Counted from the first letter of the stretch, positions 17,897 to 26,766 are shown. The stretch: DNA of 64,000 nt from Actinomycetes bacterium (GCA_023436925.1 JAEZHJ010000147.1:4490-68489), one strand, 5' to 3'. Made by a program: numbers and translations. The notes: generated by a model from the sequence alone, not told the origin.

Positions 17897-18919
17897 ATGC
17901 GAAAGATCGTCCCCCTGTTCCTGGCGGCCCTGCTGCTGGCCGGCTGCGCGGCCGCCCCCGCCGCGCCCGAGACCAGCCCGGGCCGCCCGTCGCCGTCCCG
18001 GCCGGCCGAGCCGGCCCGGATCGGCCTGTCCTACATTCCCAACATCCAGTTCGCCCCGTTCTACCTGGCCGAGGCGGACGGCCTGTTCGAGCCGGACGCC
18101 ACCTGGGCGACGGTCCGCCACCACGGCGCCCAGGAGGGACTGTTCACCGCCATCGCCGCAGGCCAGGAGGACTTCGTCGTCGCCAGCGGGGACGAGGCCC
18201 TGCAGGCCCGCGAGCAGGGGATCGACCTGGTCACCATCGCCACCTTGTACCGGGTCAACCCGGTGCGGGTGATCGTGCGGGCCGACAGCCAGATCACCGA
18301 CCTGGCCGACCTGGCCGGCAAGCGGATCGGGCTGCCGGGGCGGTTCGGCACCAGCTGGTTCGGGCTGCTCGTCGCGCTGCGCAGCGCCGGCCTGACCGAG
18401 GACGACGTGGACATCCAGGAGATCGGCTACACCCAGCAGGCAGCGCTGACCACCGACAAGGTCGACGCCGTGGTGGGCTTTTCCAACAACGACCTCGTCC
18501 AGTTCCGGCTGGCCGATGTGGACGTCCGCAGCCTGCCGATCGTGACCGAGGGAACCGTCCCGCTCGCCGGGGCCAGCCTGATCACCACCCGGGCCTACCT
18601 GGACGCCCACCCGGAGGTGGCGCGCGGCGTCGCCGAGGCGATGGTCGCGGGCGTCGCGGCAGCGGCCGCCGACCCCGAACGCGCCCTCGACGTCGCCGCG
18701 ACCCAGGTTCCCGGTCTCGGGCAGGAGCCGGCCCGCAGCGCCGCCCGCGCCACCCTCGAGGCCACCTTGGAGATCATGCTGACCCCGGACGGCCACGCCG
18801 ACGGTCGCATCGACGTCGCCACCTGGCAGGCGATGGGGGAGTTCATGACCGACGCAGGGCTGCTCTCATCGGCGCCGGACGTCGCTGCTGCCATCGCCCC
18901 GGAGGTGCTGGGGTCCTAG
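17897..18919 (+). CDS. ribY: Substrate-binding lipoprotein, RibY-like (NMT1/THI5 family)
   Basis: A 340-residue periplasmic-type binding protein of the NMT1/THI5 fold. The signal peptide MRKIVPLFLAALLLAGC ends in a lipobox (LAGC), so it is probably lipid-anchored outside the cell. The start of the mature fold, RIGLSYIPNIQFAPFYLAEADG, matches ThiY/RibY proteins, and the segment VDAVVGFSNND is also typical. It lies 14 nt after the permease with a GAAGGA ribosome site, so it is under the same FMN riboswitch. Riboflavin is the likely ligand by context. A pyrimidine precursor would be the alternative from family alone. Confidence 0.8.
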   Translation: MRKIVPLFLAALLLAGCAAAPAAPETSPGRPSPSRPAEPARIGLSYIPNIQFAPFYLAEADGLFEPDATWATVRHHGAQEGLFTAIAAGQEDFVVASGDEALQAREQGIDLVTIATLYRVNPVRVIVRADSQITDLADLAGKRIGLPGRFGTSWFGLLVALRSAGLTEDDVDIQEIGYTQQAALTTDKVDAVVGFSNNDLVQFRLADVDVRSLPIVTEGTVPLAGASLITTRAYLDAHPEVARGVAEAMVAGVAAAAADPERALDVAATQVPGLGQEPARSAARATLEATLEIMLTPDGHADGRIDVATWQAMGEFMTDAGLLSSAPDVAAAIAPEVLGS

Positions 18920-18957
18920 GCTGACGCCATCACCGGACGGAGGTCGGGGGGTGTGGC

Positions 18958-19533
18958 ATGGCCGGACGTCCCGCGCAGCGGGCCAGGGCAGCCCTGCGGG
19001 CCGTGCCGCGCGAGGCCTACCTGCCGCCGCAGGTGCGAGCCGCCGCCGACCGCGACGAGGCGCTCCCGATCGGCTGGGGTTCCACCAACTCCCAGCCCCG
19101 GACGGTCGAGTACATGCTGCGGCTGCTCGACCCGCGTCCCGGCATGCGAGTACTGGACGTGGGCGCCGGGTCGGGGTGGACCACCGACCTGCTGGCCTGG
19201 CTGGTGGCCCCCCACGGACGGGTGATCGGCACCGACGTGATCCCCGAACTCGTCGAGCGCAGCCGGGCCTCGCTGCGCTCCCCGCTCGCCGAACTCAGGT
19301 TGACAAGCCCTGATGTGCTCGGCGCAGCCCAGGACGCGCCGTTCGACCGGATCCTCGTCTCGGCCCAGGCGCCCGTGCTGCCACCGGCCCTGGTCGCCCA
19401 ACTGGCGCCTCGCGGGCGGATGGTGTTGCCGCTGGAGGGCCACATGGTCGTGGTGAGCGTGCCGGCCGGCGTCCCGGTGATCAACCGGGCACCCGGGGAA
19501 TTCCGGTTCGTCCCACTACTGTTAGCGCCATGA
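18958..19533 (+). CDS. Protein-L-isoaspartate O-methyltransferase-like protein
   Basis: A 191-residue SAM-dependent methyltransferase. The order of motifs follows PIMT: ALPIGWGSTNSQPRTVEYML (substrate loop, as PIGxGxTxSQP), VLDVGAGSGWTTDLLAWL (motif I), GTDVIPELVERSR, FDRILVSAQAP and LAPRGRMVLPL. It would repair isoaspartyl residues in damaged proteins. It is slightly shorter than typical Pcm and its motif I is closer to general methyltransferases, so the substrate is not certain. Its stop overlaps the next ATG by 4 nt (ATGA), which indicates translational coupling with dCMP deaminase. Confidence 0.75.
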   Translation: MAGRPAQRARAALRAVPREAYLPPQVRAAADRDEALPIGWGSTNSQPRTVEYMLRLLDPRPGMRVLDVGAGSGWTTDLLAWLVAPHGRVIGTDVIPELVERSRASLRSPLAELRLTSPDVLGAAQDAPFDRILVSAQAPVLPPALVAQLAPRGRMVLPLEGHMVVVSVPAGVPVINRAPGEFRFVPLLLAP

Positions 19534-19979
19534 GCGAGGCTGTCAGGTCGGTGCCCGGGTGGGACGACTACTTCCTCGGCATCGCCACGGCCGTGGCGAC
19601 CCGCGCGAAGTGCACCCGGCGCAGGGTGGGTGCTGTCCTGGTGATGGACCGTCGGATCATCGCGACCGGCTACAACGGTGCCGCCCCCGGACGACCCGAC
19701 TGCCTGGAGGGCGCGTGCCCCCGCGGCCGGCTCGGCTACGACGAGGTGCCCGGACTGGGCGACTACGACCGGCCCGGCACCCCGGGCTTCTGCATCGCCA
19801 TCCACGCCGAGGTGAACGCCCTGCTCTTCGCCACCCGCGACACGAAGGGTGCCACCGCCTACATCACCGACCCGCCGTGCCCCGGCTGCCGCAAGGCGCT
19901 CGCCGCGGCGGGGATCGTCCGGGCGGTCTGGCCCGGCGGCGAGCACGACGCGGACGGGCTGGTCGACTGGGGGCGATGA
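19530..19979 (+). CDS. Deoxycytidylate (dCMP) deaminase
   Basis: A 149-residue zinc deaminase of the ComEB type. It converts dCMP to dUMP for thymidylate synthesis. Zinc and catalytic residues are visible in HAEVNALL (His and Glu) and PCPGCRKAL (two Cys). The N-terminal part shows WDDYFLGIATAVATRAKC and RRVGAVLVMDRRIIATGYNG, and the inserted zinc-binding segment (DCLEGACPRG) is typical of the bacterial dCMP deaminases. It overlaps the methyltransferase and is followed after 4 nt by the histidine kinase. Confidence 0.9.
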   Translation: MSEAVRSVPGWDDYFLGIATAVATRAKCTRRRVGAVLVMDRRIIATGYNGAAPGRPDCLEGACPRGRLGYDEVPGLGDYDRPGTPGFCIAIHAEVNALLFATRDTKGATAYITDPPCPGCRKALAAAGIVRAVWPGGEHDADGLVDWGR

Positions 19980-19983
19980 GTCT

Positions 19984-22212
19984 GTGAGCACCCCCACCTC
20001 CACAGAGCTCACCGCCTGGGTCCACCGCGGTGTGGCGCTGTTCTGTCTCGGGGCGCTGGTCCCGGCCGCCTTCATGGCGGCGGACCAGATCCAGCAGCTG
20101 GCCTGGTGGTGGCTGCTGGTCTTCGGCCTCGGGATCGTCGGGCTCACCCTGGTCATGACCGCGCTGTCGATCCTGCGCCGGCCGCTGGTCGTCCCGGCAC
20201 GCATCTATCTGGTGCTGGTCGCTGGCTCGGTGGTCACCTGGCCGCTGGCCTGGCAGTCCGACCAGCCCGCCACCGGCAGCCCGTGGGTGTGGATGTGCCT
20301 GGGTGTGGCCAGCGTCTGGGCGGCCCTGGTGGTGGGCACCAAGTGGGGGTTCATCTACGCGATCGTGACGGGGGCCCTGTTCGCCGGTGTCCGGCTCACC
20401 CCGTCCGGCCAGGCGATCTCGGTGGTCGCGGCGATGCAGGACATGCTCGTGCTGGTGATCAACCCCAGCGCCGTCATCATCGGGATGTCGCTGCTCACCG
20501 ACTCGATCCGGCAGCTCAACGCCACCGCCGCGTCGATCCAGCAGCAGCGGGCCCGGGCCGCGGTCGAGGAGGCCCTGGTCGAGGAGCGCCGCCGGCTGGA
20601 CAGCATCGTCCACGACGAGGTGATGACCACCCTGGTGAACGCGGCGATGGTCGGGCTGCACCGCGACGAGCGGGTCACTGCCCTGGCCCAGCACGCGATC
20701 AGCCAGCTCGACCTGGCGGGCGAGACCGGCGAGGAGCGGGTGCCCGTCACCGTGGAGCACCTGGGCTGGCTGGTGAAGGACGTGGTGACCTCCCTGGTGC
20801 CGGACGCCGAGGTCGCGATGGAGGTCAGCGAGCCCGAACTGCTCGTGCCGGCGACCGTGGCCAGCGCGATCGGGCAGGCCTGCCGCGAGGTGGCGATGAA
20901 CATCGCCCGGCACGCCGAGGCGCACCAGGTGAGCGTCCTGATCGGGGACGCCGGCGCTCCCGGGGTGCGGATCGCGGTCACCGATGACGGCACCGGCTTC
21001 GACCCCGAGAAGGTGCCGGGGGACCGGTTCGGCCTGCAGTACTCGGTGGTGGAACGCATGCAGTCGGTCGGCGGCGCGGCCGACGTCCAGTCCAGCCCGG
21101 GCCACGGCACGGTGGTGGTGCTGACCTGGCTGGTTCCGCCGGAGCCCGCGACGCCGAGCCGGCCCCGCTTCCGGCTCACCATGCCCCGGTTGCGGGGCGG
21201 GCCCTACCCGGTGCTGCCGAGCCTGGAGCCGGGCACCCTGGGCGGACTGATCTCGCTGCTCGTCGGGCTGCACTTCGTCCTGGGCTGGACGAGCCTGGAC
21301 CAGGTCACCGCGGCGTGGCCGGTCTTCGCCGCCCAGGCGCTGGCGGTGGTCGCGACCTGGCTGGCACTGCGCCGGCTCGCCCGCAACCCGCTCCCGCTGG
21401 GATCGGGGATCGCCGTGCTGGTCCTGCTGAGCGCGACCACCCTGATGGTGCAGGCGGTCCTCCCGGTCGGGCGCTGGCCCGGCTACGCCACCTGGTACTC
21501 CAGCGTGGTCATGGTGCTGCTGATCGTCCTGCTCTTCCGCGGCCGGCAATTGCTGGCCTGGATCGGTGTGGCCGCCTTCGTCGCCGAGTCGCTGTACTGG
21601 GCGTTCAGCCACGACCTCGGGATCGGGGAGGTGGTCCGGGTCTCCTTCGGGCCGGTGTCGTGGATGATCGTCGCGCAACTCGTGGCGAGCTGGCTGATCG
21701 ACATCGGCAACCGCGTCCACCAGGCCCGCGAGACCTCCTACGCCGCCAACCAGGCGATCGCCGAGACCTACTCGAAGCTGGTGCTGCGCGACCTGTGGCT
21801 GGGCCAGCTGCGTGGCCAGGTGGGCCCGCTGCTGGAGAAGCTCGCCGACCCGGACGCCCGGCTCACCGAGGCCGACCTGGAGGCCTGCGTGAGCCTGGAG
21901 CGGCGGTTGCGCGACGGCCTGCGGGCGGCGAACCTGCTCTCCGACGGCACCCAGGACGTCGTCGAGGCGGCCCGGGCCCGCGGGGTGGACGTGACCCTGG
22001 TCGACAGCCGCGGCTCGGCGCTGCCCGAGGTGGTGCAGAAGGCGCTGCGCCGGTCGCTGGCCGGCCTGCTGAACGACCGCAGCGTCACCCGGGTGGTGGC
22101 GCGGGCGGCGCCGGAGGGCTACGACGACGTCGTGACCATCCTCACCGTCCGCTCGAACGGCAGGACACAGCTGGTGGGCCTGGACGAGAATGGCATCCAC
22201 AACGCGAGATAG
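19984..22212 (+). CDS. Membrane histidine kinase with two membrane modules
   Basis: A 742-residue sensor kinase. Residues about 15-185 hold five or six membrane helices. A HisKA_3-like dimerisation box follows, RRRLDSIVHDEVMTTL (His210), then a HATPase domain at about 285-390: N box EVAMNIARHA, G1 DDGTGFDP, G2 GHGTVVVLTW. Unusually, a second block of about five membrane helices (residues about 420-585) comes after the ATPase. The C-terminus (about 590-742) begins with a helical segment and ends in alpha/beta sequence that may be a degenerate second kinase module lacking the nucleotide motifs. The GTG start lies 4 nt after dCMP deaminase. Its partner regulator follows 7 nt downstream. The stimulus is unknown. 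Confidence 0.85.
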   Translation: MSTPTSTELTAWVHRGVALFCLGALVPAAFMAADQIQQLAWWWLLVFGLGIVGLTLVMTALSILRRPLVVPARIYLVLVAGSVVTWPLAWQSDQPATGSPWVWMCLGVASVWAALVVGTKWGFIYAIVTGALFAGVRLTPSGQAISVVAAMQDMLVLVINPSAVIIGMSLLTDSIRQLNATAASIQQQRARAAVEEALVEERRRLDSIVHDEVMTTLVNAAMVGLHRDERVTALAQHAISQLDLAGETGEERVPVTVEHLGWLVKDVVTSLVPDAEVAMEVSEPELLVPATVASAIGQACREVAMNIARHAEAHQVSVLIGDAGAPGVRIAVTDDGTGFDPEKVPGDRFGLQYSVVERMQSVGGAADVQSSPGHGTVVVLTWLVPPEPATPSRPRFRLTMPRLRGGPYPVLPSLEPGTLGGLISLLVGLHFVLGWTSLDQVTAAWPVFAAQALAVVATWLALRRLARNPLPLGSGIAVLVLLSATTLMVQAVLPVGRWPGYATWYSSVVMVLLIVLLFRGRQLLAWIGVAAFVAESLYWAFSHDLGIGEVVRVSFGPVSWMIVAQLVASWLIDIGNRVHQARETSYAANQAIAETYSKLVLRDLWLGQLRGQVGPLLEKLADPDARLTEADLEACVSLERRLRDGLRAANLLSDGTQDVVEAARARGVDVTLVDSRGSALPEVVQKALRRSLAGLLNDRSVTRVVARAAPEGYDDVVTILTVRSNGRTQLVGLDENGIHNAR

Positions 22213-22219
22213 GGCGAGC

Positions 22220-22867
22220 ATGATCCAAGTCGCAGTCATCGACGATCACGAGGCGATCCGGGTGGGCGTGGCGGCAGCCTTGGCCACACACGGCGCCGGA
22301 CGCATCACGCTGGTGAGCCAGGATCCCTCGGTCCAGTCCTTCATCGACCGGCAATTGCACGCTGACGTCGTCCTGCTCGACCTGCAGCTCTCCGACGGCA
22401 CCGACCCGCTGGACAACACCGAGGTGCTGATCGCCGCCGGCTACACCGTGCTGGTCTACTCGATCGCCGACAACGTCCGGCTGCTGCGTCGCGCACTGGC
22501 CGGGGGCGCGGCGGGGGTGGCCCGCAAGGCCGACCCGATCAGCGACACGCTGGCCTCGATCGAGGCGGTCGCGGCCGGCCAGATGGTGCTTTCCCAGGAG
22601 ATCCTCGGCCTGATCGAGGGCGATCAGGGCTACGTGGCGGCCAATCTGGGGCCCCGCGAGCGTGAGGTGTTGGCGCTCTACACCGGTGGGATGGAGGTCC
22701 CCGAGGTGGCCGAGCGGCTGGGGATCGCAGAGAACAGCGTCAAGGAGTACCTGAAGCGGATCCGGGTGAAGTACACCAACGTCGACCGGCCCGCGGCGAG
22801 CAAGCTGGACCTGTTCCGCCGCGCGATCGAGGACGGGATCGTGCCCCCGGTCGAGCCGCGGCGCTGA
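22220..22867 (+). CDS. NarL/LuxR-family response regulator
   Basis: A 215-residue regulator. The receiver domain has the acidic pair IDDHE near residue 9, the phosphoacceptor Asp54 in VVLLDLQLSDG, and VYSIADN for the conserved Ser/Thr region. The Lys is in GVARKADP. The output domain at about 148-205 is a LuxR-type helix-turn-helix (LGPREREVLALYTGGMEVPE, AERLGIAENSVKEYLKRIR). It pairs with the upstream histidine kinase and ends 10 bp from a convergent gene. Target genes cannot be inferred. Confidence 0.9.
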   Translation: MIQVAVIDDHEAIRVGVAAALATHGAGRITLVSQDPSVQSFIDRQLHADVVLLDLQLSDGTDPLDNTEVLIAAGYTVLVYSIADNVRLLRRALAGGAAGVARKADPISDTLASIEAVAAGQMVLSQEILGLIEGDQGYVAANLGPREREVLALYTGGMEVPEVAERLGIAENSVKEYLKRIRVKYTNVDRPAASKLDLFRRAIEDGIVPPVEPRR

Positions 22868-22877
22868 TCGCTGCCGC

Positions 22878-23489
22878 TCAGTACCAGCCGTGGGCGCGCT
22901 TGAAGCCCCATGCCTGGCAGGGGGTGCCGTAGCGCTGCTTGACGTAGCCCAGACCCCACTTGATCTGGGTGGCGGGGTTGGTGCGCCAGTCGGCGCCGGC
23001 TGAGGCCATCTTGCGGCCCGGCAGCGCCTGCGGGATGCCGTACGCGCTGGAGGTGGGGTTGTCGGCGTAGGGGTTCCAGCGGCTCTCGCGCATGATGATC
23101 GAGTCGTAGCAGCTGAACTGGTCCTCGCCCCAGCCGTACTTGTTGGCCATCATCTGGCGGGCGATCTCACGCGGCGTCGTGGCGGTCTTGGGGTCGTACC
23201 CCAGCGCGGCGATCTTCTGCTGCTCCAGTCCGTGGAGGGTGCCGATCCTGACCTTGACCGCCACCGAGGCCCGGGCCAGCAGAGCCTCGCGCTGGGCCTG
23301 CAACTCGGTCACGTCGAGGGTGGCTTCCGGCTCGATCCAGGCGGGCGGACGGGGCGGACGGGCGACGTCCAGGTCATCGATCATTGCGGCCCGGGCGGTC
23401 GGTGCCACGAGCAGACCGGCGGTCAGCGCGATCCCGGCAGCACCGGCGGCCACGGCGGCACCGACGCGAAACCTGAGAGAACGGGGCAC
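22878..23489 (-). CDS. Secreted lytic transglycosylase-like protein
   Basis: A 203-residue exported protein. The signal peptide (RFRVGAAVAAGAAGIALTAGL...ARA) probably ends near residue 34. A short helical region follows, then an SLT/lysozyme-like domain of the aggregation-promoting-factor type: CYDSIIMRESRWNPYADNPT with the catalytic-type Glu, SSAYGIPQALPG, and QIKWGLGYVKQRYGTPCQAW. It would cleave peptidoglycan in wall growth. Two cysteines, one in each half of the domain, could form a disulfide. The start is GTG with only a weak ribosome site. Confidence 0.8.
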   Translation of the reverse strand: MPRSLRFRVGAAVAAGAAGIALTAGLLVAPTARAAMIDDLDVARPPRPPAWIEPEATLDVTELQAQREALLARASVAVKVRIGTLHGLEQQKIAALGYDPKTATTPREIARQMMANKYGWGEDQFSCYDSIIMRESRWNPYADNPTSSAYGIPQALPGRKMASAGADWRTNPATQIKWGLGYVKQRYGTPCQAWGFKRAHGWY

Positions 23490-23550
23490 CTGACAGAGTC
23501 TGCCACACAGGCTGCGTTAAGGAGCGCCTCAGGTCGAACTTGGGCGGGCG

Positions 23551-23799
23551 TTACAGGCGACGCAGGAAATCCGGGTCGTCGTCGGGGGCCTTGGGCGGTT
23601 TCGGAGTGCGTCCCGGCGCGGCGGTGGGGCGGCCGAAGAGCAGCCACGCAATGGCGCCCACGCCCGGCAGCAGGATGATCGCGACCACCCACAGCCAGCG
23701 CGGCATCAGCCGGACCCGCAGGGAGTCGGCCTGTGCCACCTCCACGACGGCATAGATCATCAGCATCGCGAGGACGATCACCGGCAGTACCCGACCCAT
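23551..23799 (-). CDS. PLDc_N-domain small membrane protein
   Basis: An 82-residue protein with two membrane helices (VLPVIVLAMLMIYAVVEVAQ and WLWVVAIILLPGVGAIAWLLFG). The second ends in the PLDc_N hallmark GAIAWLLFGRP. A charged tail rich in Pro and Asp follows. The domain is named after the N-terminus of cardiolipin synthases but occurs alone in many actinobacteria. Its function is unknown. It diverges from menE with only 39 bp between start codons. Confidence 0.8.
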   Translation of the reverse strand: MGRVLPVIVLAMLMIYAVVEVAQADSLRVRLMPRWLWVVAIILLPGVGAIAWLLFGRPTAAPGRTPKPPKAPDDDPDFLRRL

Positions 23800-23826
23800 G
23801 AGGCAAATCTACCCGCCCGGGCCACA

Positions 23827-23832
23827 TAGGGT
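23827..23832 (+). promoter_or_regulatory. -10 box of the menE leaderless promoter
   Basis: TAGGGT lies 6 nt before the menE GTG, with no ribosome site between. This is the layout of a leaderless actinobacterial transcript, and it would start the menE-A-C-D operon. Confidence 0.6.
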
Positions 23833-23838
23833 TGACGC

Positions 23839-24948
23839 GTGCAATTGACCCCGCCGGCTGGACTGGCCGCCGCGCTCGAGGGTGCGCTGGCGGGCCTGCA
23901 GGTGGTGGCCCCGGTCCCGCCGGACGACACCGGTGCGGCCGGCGCCGTGCTCCGTCCCGACCTGCCGGTCACCGAGATCGACGCCGGGGTCGTCGTGCTG
24001 ACCTCGGGGTCGACCGGGAACCCGAAGGCCGTGGCGCTGTCCGCCCCGGCGATCCTCGCCTCGGCTGCCGCCACGCACGCCCGGCTGGGCGGGGTGGGGG
24101 ACTGGGTCTGCGTGCTGCCCACCCACTACGTCGCCGGGATGATGACCCTGGCCCGGGCGGTGGCCGGCGGACGGAGGGCGTCCTTCGCCCGGCCCGACCT
24201 GTCCGATCTGCCCGCGCCCCGGGATCGCAGCTACCTGTCGGTGGTCGGCGCCCAGTTGTACCGGGCGGCGAACGACCCCGGCCTGCTGGCGCGGCTGGGG
24301 GAGTACACCGCGGTCCTGGTCGGCGGTTCGGCGGTCTCCCCGCACCTGCTGGACGAGGTTCGCGCTGCCGGTGTCACCTTGGTGGAGACCTACGGCATGG
24401 CCGAGACCTGCGGCGGCTGCGTCTACGACGGCCACCCGCTGGACGGCGTCGGGGTGGGCCTGGTCGAGGGGCGGATCACGCTCAGCGGGCCGATGGCGTT
24501 CAGCGGTTATCGGCTCCAGCCGGCGCTCACCGCCGAGGTGCTGCACGGCCAGACGGTGCTCACGCGGGACCGCGGGACGCTGGTGGACGGTCGGCTGCAG
24601 GTCACCGGACGGGTGGACGACGTCGTGATCAGCGGAGGGGTGAACGTCGACCTCGCTGAGGCGCAGCGGGTCGCCGACGAGCTGTTCGGGCCGCCCGAGG
24701 CGGGCGGGCTGGTGATGCTCTCGGTGCCCGACCCGCGCTGGGGCCACCGGGTCGTCGCGGCCACCACCGGGTCGACCACGCTGGCCGAGGCCGCGGACCG
24801 GCTGGCCGGACGGCTGGCGTCCGCCGCGCTGCCGCGGGAGTTGCGCCGACTGGACGCCGTGGCGTACACACCCAGTGGCAAGATCGACCGCCCGGCGCTG
24901 CAACGGGCCTGGCTGGAAGCAGGGAGCAACGATGGCGACCGCGGCTGA
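23839..24948 (+). CDS. menE: o-Succinylbenzoate-CoA ligase
   Basis: Activates o-succinylbenzoate with ATP and CoA in menaquinone synthesis. A 369-residue adenylate-forming enzyme. The P-loop VVVLTSGSTGNPKAVALS lies at about residues 50-68, ETYGMAETCGGCVYDG near 185, the hinge TGRVDDVVISGGVNVD near 255, and the C-terminal Lys motif YTPSGKIDRPAL near 345. It is shorter than the E. coli enzyme at the N-terminus, as is usual for actinobacterial MenE. GTG at 23839 follows a -10 box by 6 nt. It overlaps menA by 17 nt. Confidence 0.92.
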   Translation: MQLTPPAGLAAALEGALAGLQVVAPVPPDDTGAAGAVLRPDLPVTEIDAGVVVLTSGSTGNPKAVALSAPAILASAAATHARLGGVGDWVCVLPTHYVAGMMTLARAVAGGRRASFARPDLSDLPAPRDRSYLSVVGAQLYRAANDPGLLARLGEYTAVLVGGSAVSPHLLDEVRAAGVTLVETYGMAETCGGCVYDGHPLDGVGVGLVEGRITLSGPMAFSGYRLQPALTAEVLHGQTVLTRDRGTLVDGRLQVTGRVDDVVISGGVNVDLAEAQRVADELFGPPEAGGLVMLSVPDPRWGHRVVAATTGSTTLAEAADRLAGRLASAALPRELRRLDAVAYTPSGKIDRPALQRAWLEAGSNDGDRG

Positions 24949-25807
24949 GTGGTTGGAGGGGGCCCGTCCGCGCACCCTGCCGGCGGCAGTGTCGCCGGTC
25001 CTGGCCGGCAGCGGCATCGCCTGGTACTACGGCGGCTTCGACCTGGTGCTGGCCCTGCTCGCCGCCCTCGTGGCGCTCGCCCTGCAGGTCGGCGTCAACT
25101 TCGCCAACGACTACTCCGACGGGATCCGGGGCACCGACGCCGACCGGGTCGGTCCGCTGCGCCTGGTCGGCTCCGGCGCCGCCGCCCCGCGCACCGTCAA
25201 GCTGGCCGCCTTCGCCTGCTTCGGCGTGGCCGCCCTCGCCGGGGGAGCGATAGTCCTGCTCACCGGCTGGTGGTGGCTGATCGCGGTCGGTGCCGCGGCG
25301 ATCCTGGCGGCCTGGTTCTACACCGGCGGCCCGCGTCCCTACGGCTACGCCGGGCTGGGCGAGCTCTTCGTCTTCGTGTTCTTCGGCCTGGTCGCGGTCG
25401 CTGGCACGATCGCCATCCAGCTGGGCCAGGTGCCGCCCGCCGGCTGGTGGGCGGCGGTCGCCGTGGGCGCCCTGGCCTGCGCCATCCTGGTCGCCAACAA
25501 CCTGCGTGACCGGGCCGGCGACCTGGCCGCCGGCAAGCGCACCCTCGCGACCCGGCTCGGTGACCGCGGCACCCGCTGGTTCTTCGCCGGGCTCGTCGTG
25601 GTGGCCGGGATCGCGGTGCTCGGCGTGGCCGCCACCAGCGCCTGGCTGGCGCTGCTCGGCCTGGCGATGGCGCCGGTGATGGTCCTGCCGGTCGCCCGGG
25701 TGCTCGGCGGCGCCACCGGGCGCGACCTGATCGAGGTGCTGAAGGCCACCGGCATCGGGGAACTGGTCTGCGCCGCCGGCCTGCTGGTCGGGCTCGTGGT
25801 CGCATGA
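24932..25807 (+). CDS. menA: 1,4-dihydroxy-2-naphthoate polyprenyltransferase
   Basis: Attaches the polyprenyl tail to dihydroxynaphthoate, giving demethylmenaquinone in the membrane. A 291-residue UbiA-family protein with eight to nine helices. The first Asp-rich motif is NFANDYSDGIRGTD and the second is NNLRDRAGDLAAGKRTLA. The N-terminal LEGARPRTLPAAVSPVLAG is a MenA hallmark. The ATG at 24932 has an AGGGAG ribosome site inside the end of menE. It is coupled to menC by an ATGA overlap. Confidence 0.95.
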   Translation: MATAAEWLEGARPRTLPAAVSPVLAGSGIAWYYGGFDLVLALLAALVALALQVGVNFANDYSDGIRGTDADRVGPLRLVGSGAAAPRTVKLAAFACFGVAALAGGAIVLLTGWWWLIAVGAAAILAAWFYTGGPRPYGYAGLGELFVFVFFGLVAVAGTIAIQLGQVPPAGWWAAVAVGALACAILVANNLRDRAGDLAAGKRTLATRLGDRGTRWFFAGLVVVAGIAVLGVAATSAWLALLGLAMAPVMVLPVARVLGGATGRDLIEVLKATGIGELVCAAGLLVGLVVA

Positions 25808-26766
25808 TCGAGGTCGCCGGGGTCTACGCGCTGCCGCTGCGGACCCGCTTCCGCGGCCTGGACGTCCGTCACGGCCTGCTGCTGCGCGGCCCAGCGGGCT
25901 GGGCGGAGTGGAGCCCGTTCGCCGAGTACACCCGTCCGGAGATCGACGCCTGGGCGCTGGCCGCCCGGGAGGCCGCGGTGGACGGCTTCCCGGCGCCGGT
26001 CCGCGACCGGGTGCCGGTCAACGTCACCGTGCCGGCCACCGACCCCGAGACCGCCCACCGGATCGTGACCGGGTCGGGCTGCACCACGGCCAAGGTGAAG
26101 GTCGCCGAGCGCCGCCAGTACTTCGCCGAGGACGTCGCCCGCGTGGAGGCCGTCAGGGACGCCCTGGGACCGTCCGGCCGGGTGAGGATCGACGTCAACG
26201 GCGCGTGGAGCGTGCCGGACGCGCTCAGCCGGCTGCGGCTGCTGTCCCGCTTCGACCTGGAGTACGTCGAACAGCCCTGCGCCGAGGTGACCGACCTGGC
26301 CCGGCTGCGGCTGGAACTCGCCCGGCGGGGGATCGAGGTGCCGATCGCCGCCGACGAGTCGATCCGGCGCACCGGCGACCCGGAGCGGGTGGTCGCCCTC
26401 GAGGCGGCCGACATCGCCGTGCTCAAGGTGCAGCCGCTGGGCGGGGTGCGGCGCTGCCTCGACCTGGCCGACCGGCTCGGGCTCCCGGTGGTGGTCTCCT
26501 CCGCGCTGGAGAGCTCGGTAGGCCTGCGGGCCGGCCTGGCGCTGGCCGCCAGCCTGCCGGAGCTGCCCTACGCCTGCGGGCTCAACACCGCTGCGCTGCT
26601 GGCCCGCGACGTCACCGCGGAGCCGCTGCTGGCCGACGGCGGCAGCATCGCCGTGCGGGACGTCGTGGTCGGGCCGGCCGCCGGCTGGCAGGCCGATCCC
26701 GAGGCCACCGGCTGGTGGCGGGAACGCTGGGCGTCGCTGCCCGGGGCGTTGCGGGGGGCGGCATGA
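25804..26766 (+). CDS. menC: o-Succinylbenzoate synthase
   Basis: Dehydrates SHCHC to o-succinylbenzoate. A 320-residue enolase-superfamily enzyme. The capping domain is at the N-terminus (GWAEWSPFAEY). In the barrel, the catalytic Lys pair region is TTAKVKVAE, the metal ligands are in RIDVNGAW (Asp), EYVEQPC (Glu) and IAADESIR (Asp), and the second catalytic Lys is in AVLKVQPLGGV. Start and stop overlap its neighbours by 4 nt on both sides, so it is translated as part of the menE-A-C-D chain. Confidence 0.93.
   Translation: MIEVAGVYALPLRTRFRGLDVRHGLLLRGPAGWAEWSPFAEYTRPEIDAWALAAREAAVDGFPAPVRDRVPVNVTVPATDPETAHRIVTGSGCTTAKVKVAERRQYFAEDVARVEAVRDALGPSGRVRIDVNGAWSVPDALSRLRLLSRFDLEYVEQPCAEVTDLARLRLELARRGIEVPIAADESIRRTGDPERVVALEAADIAVLKVQPLGGVRRCLDLADRLGLPVVVSSALESSVGLRAGLALAASLPELPYACGLNTAALLARDVTAEPLLADGGSIAVRDVVVGPAAGWQADPEATGWWRERWASLPGALRGAA

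Noticed and set aside
19864..22239. A 791-codon reverse-strand frame opposite the histidine kinase
   Set aside because: Rich in His/Arg/Gln with no motifs; mirrors the kinase codons.
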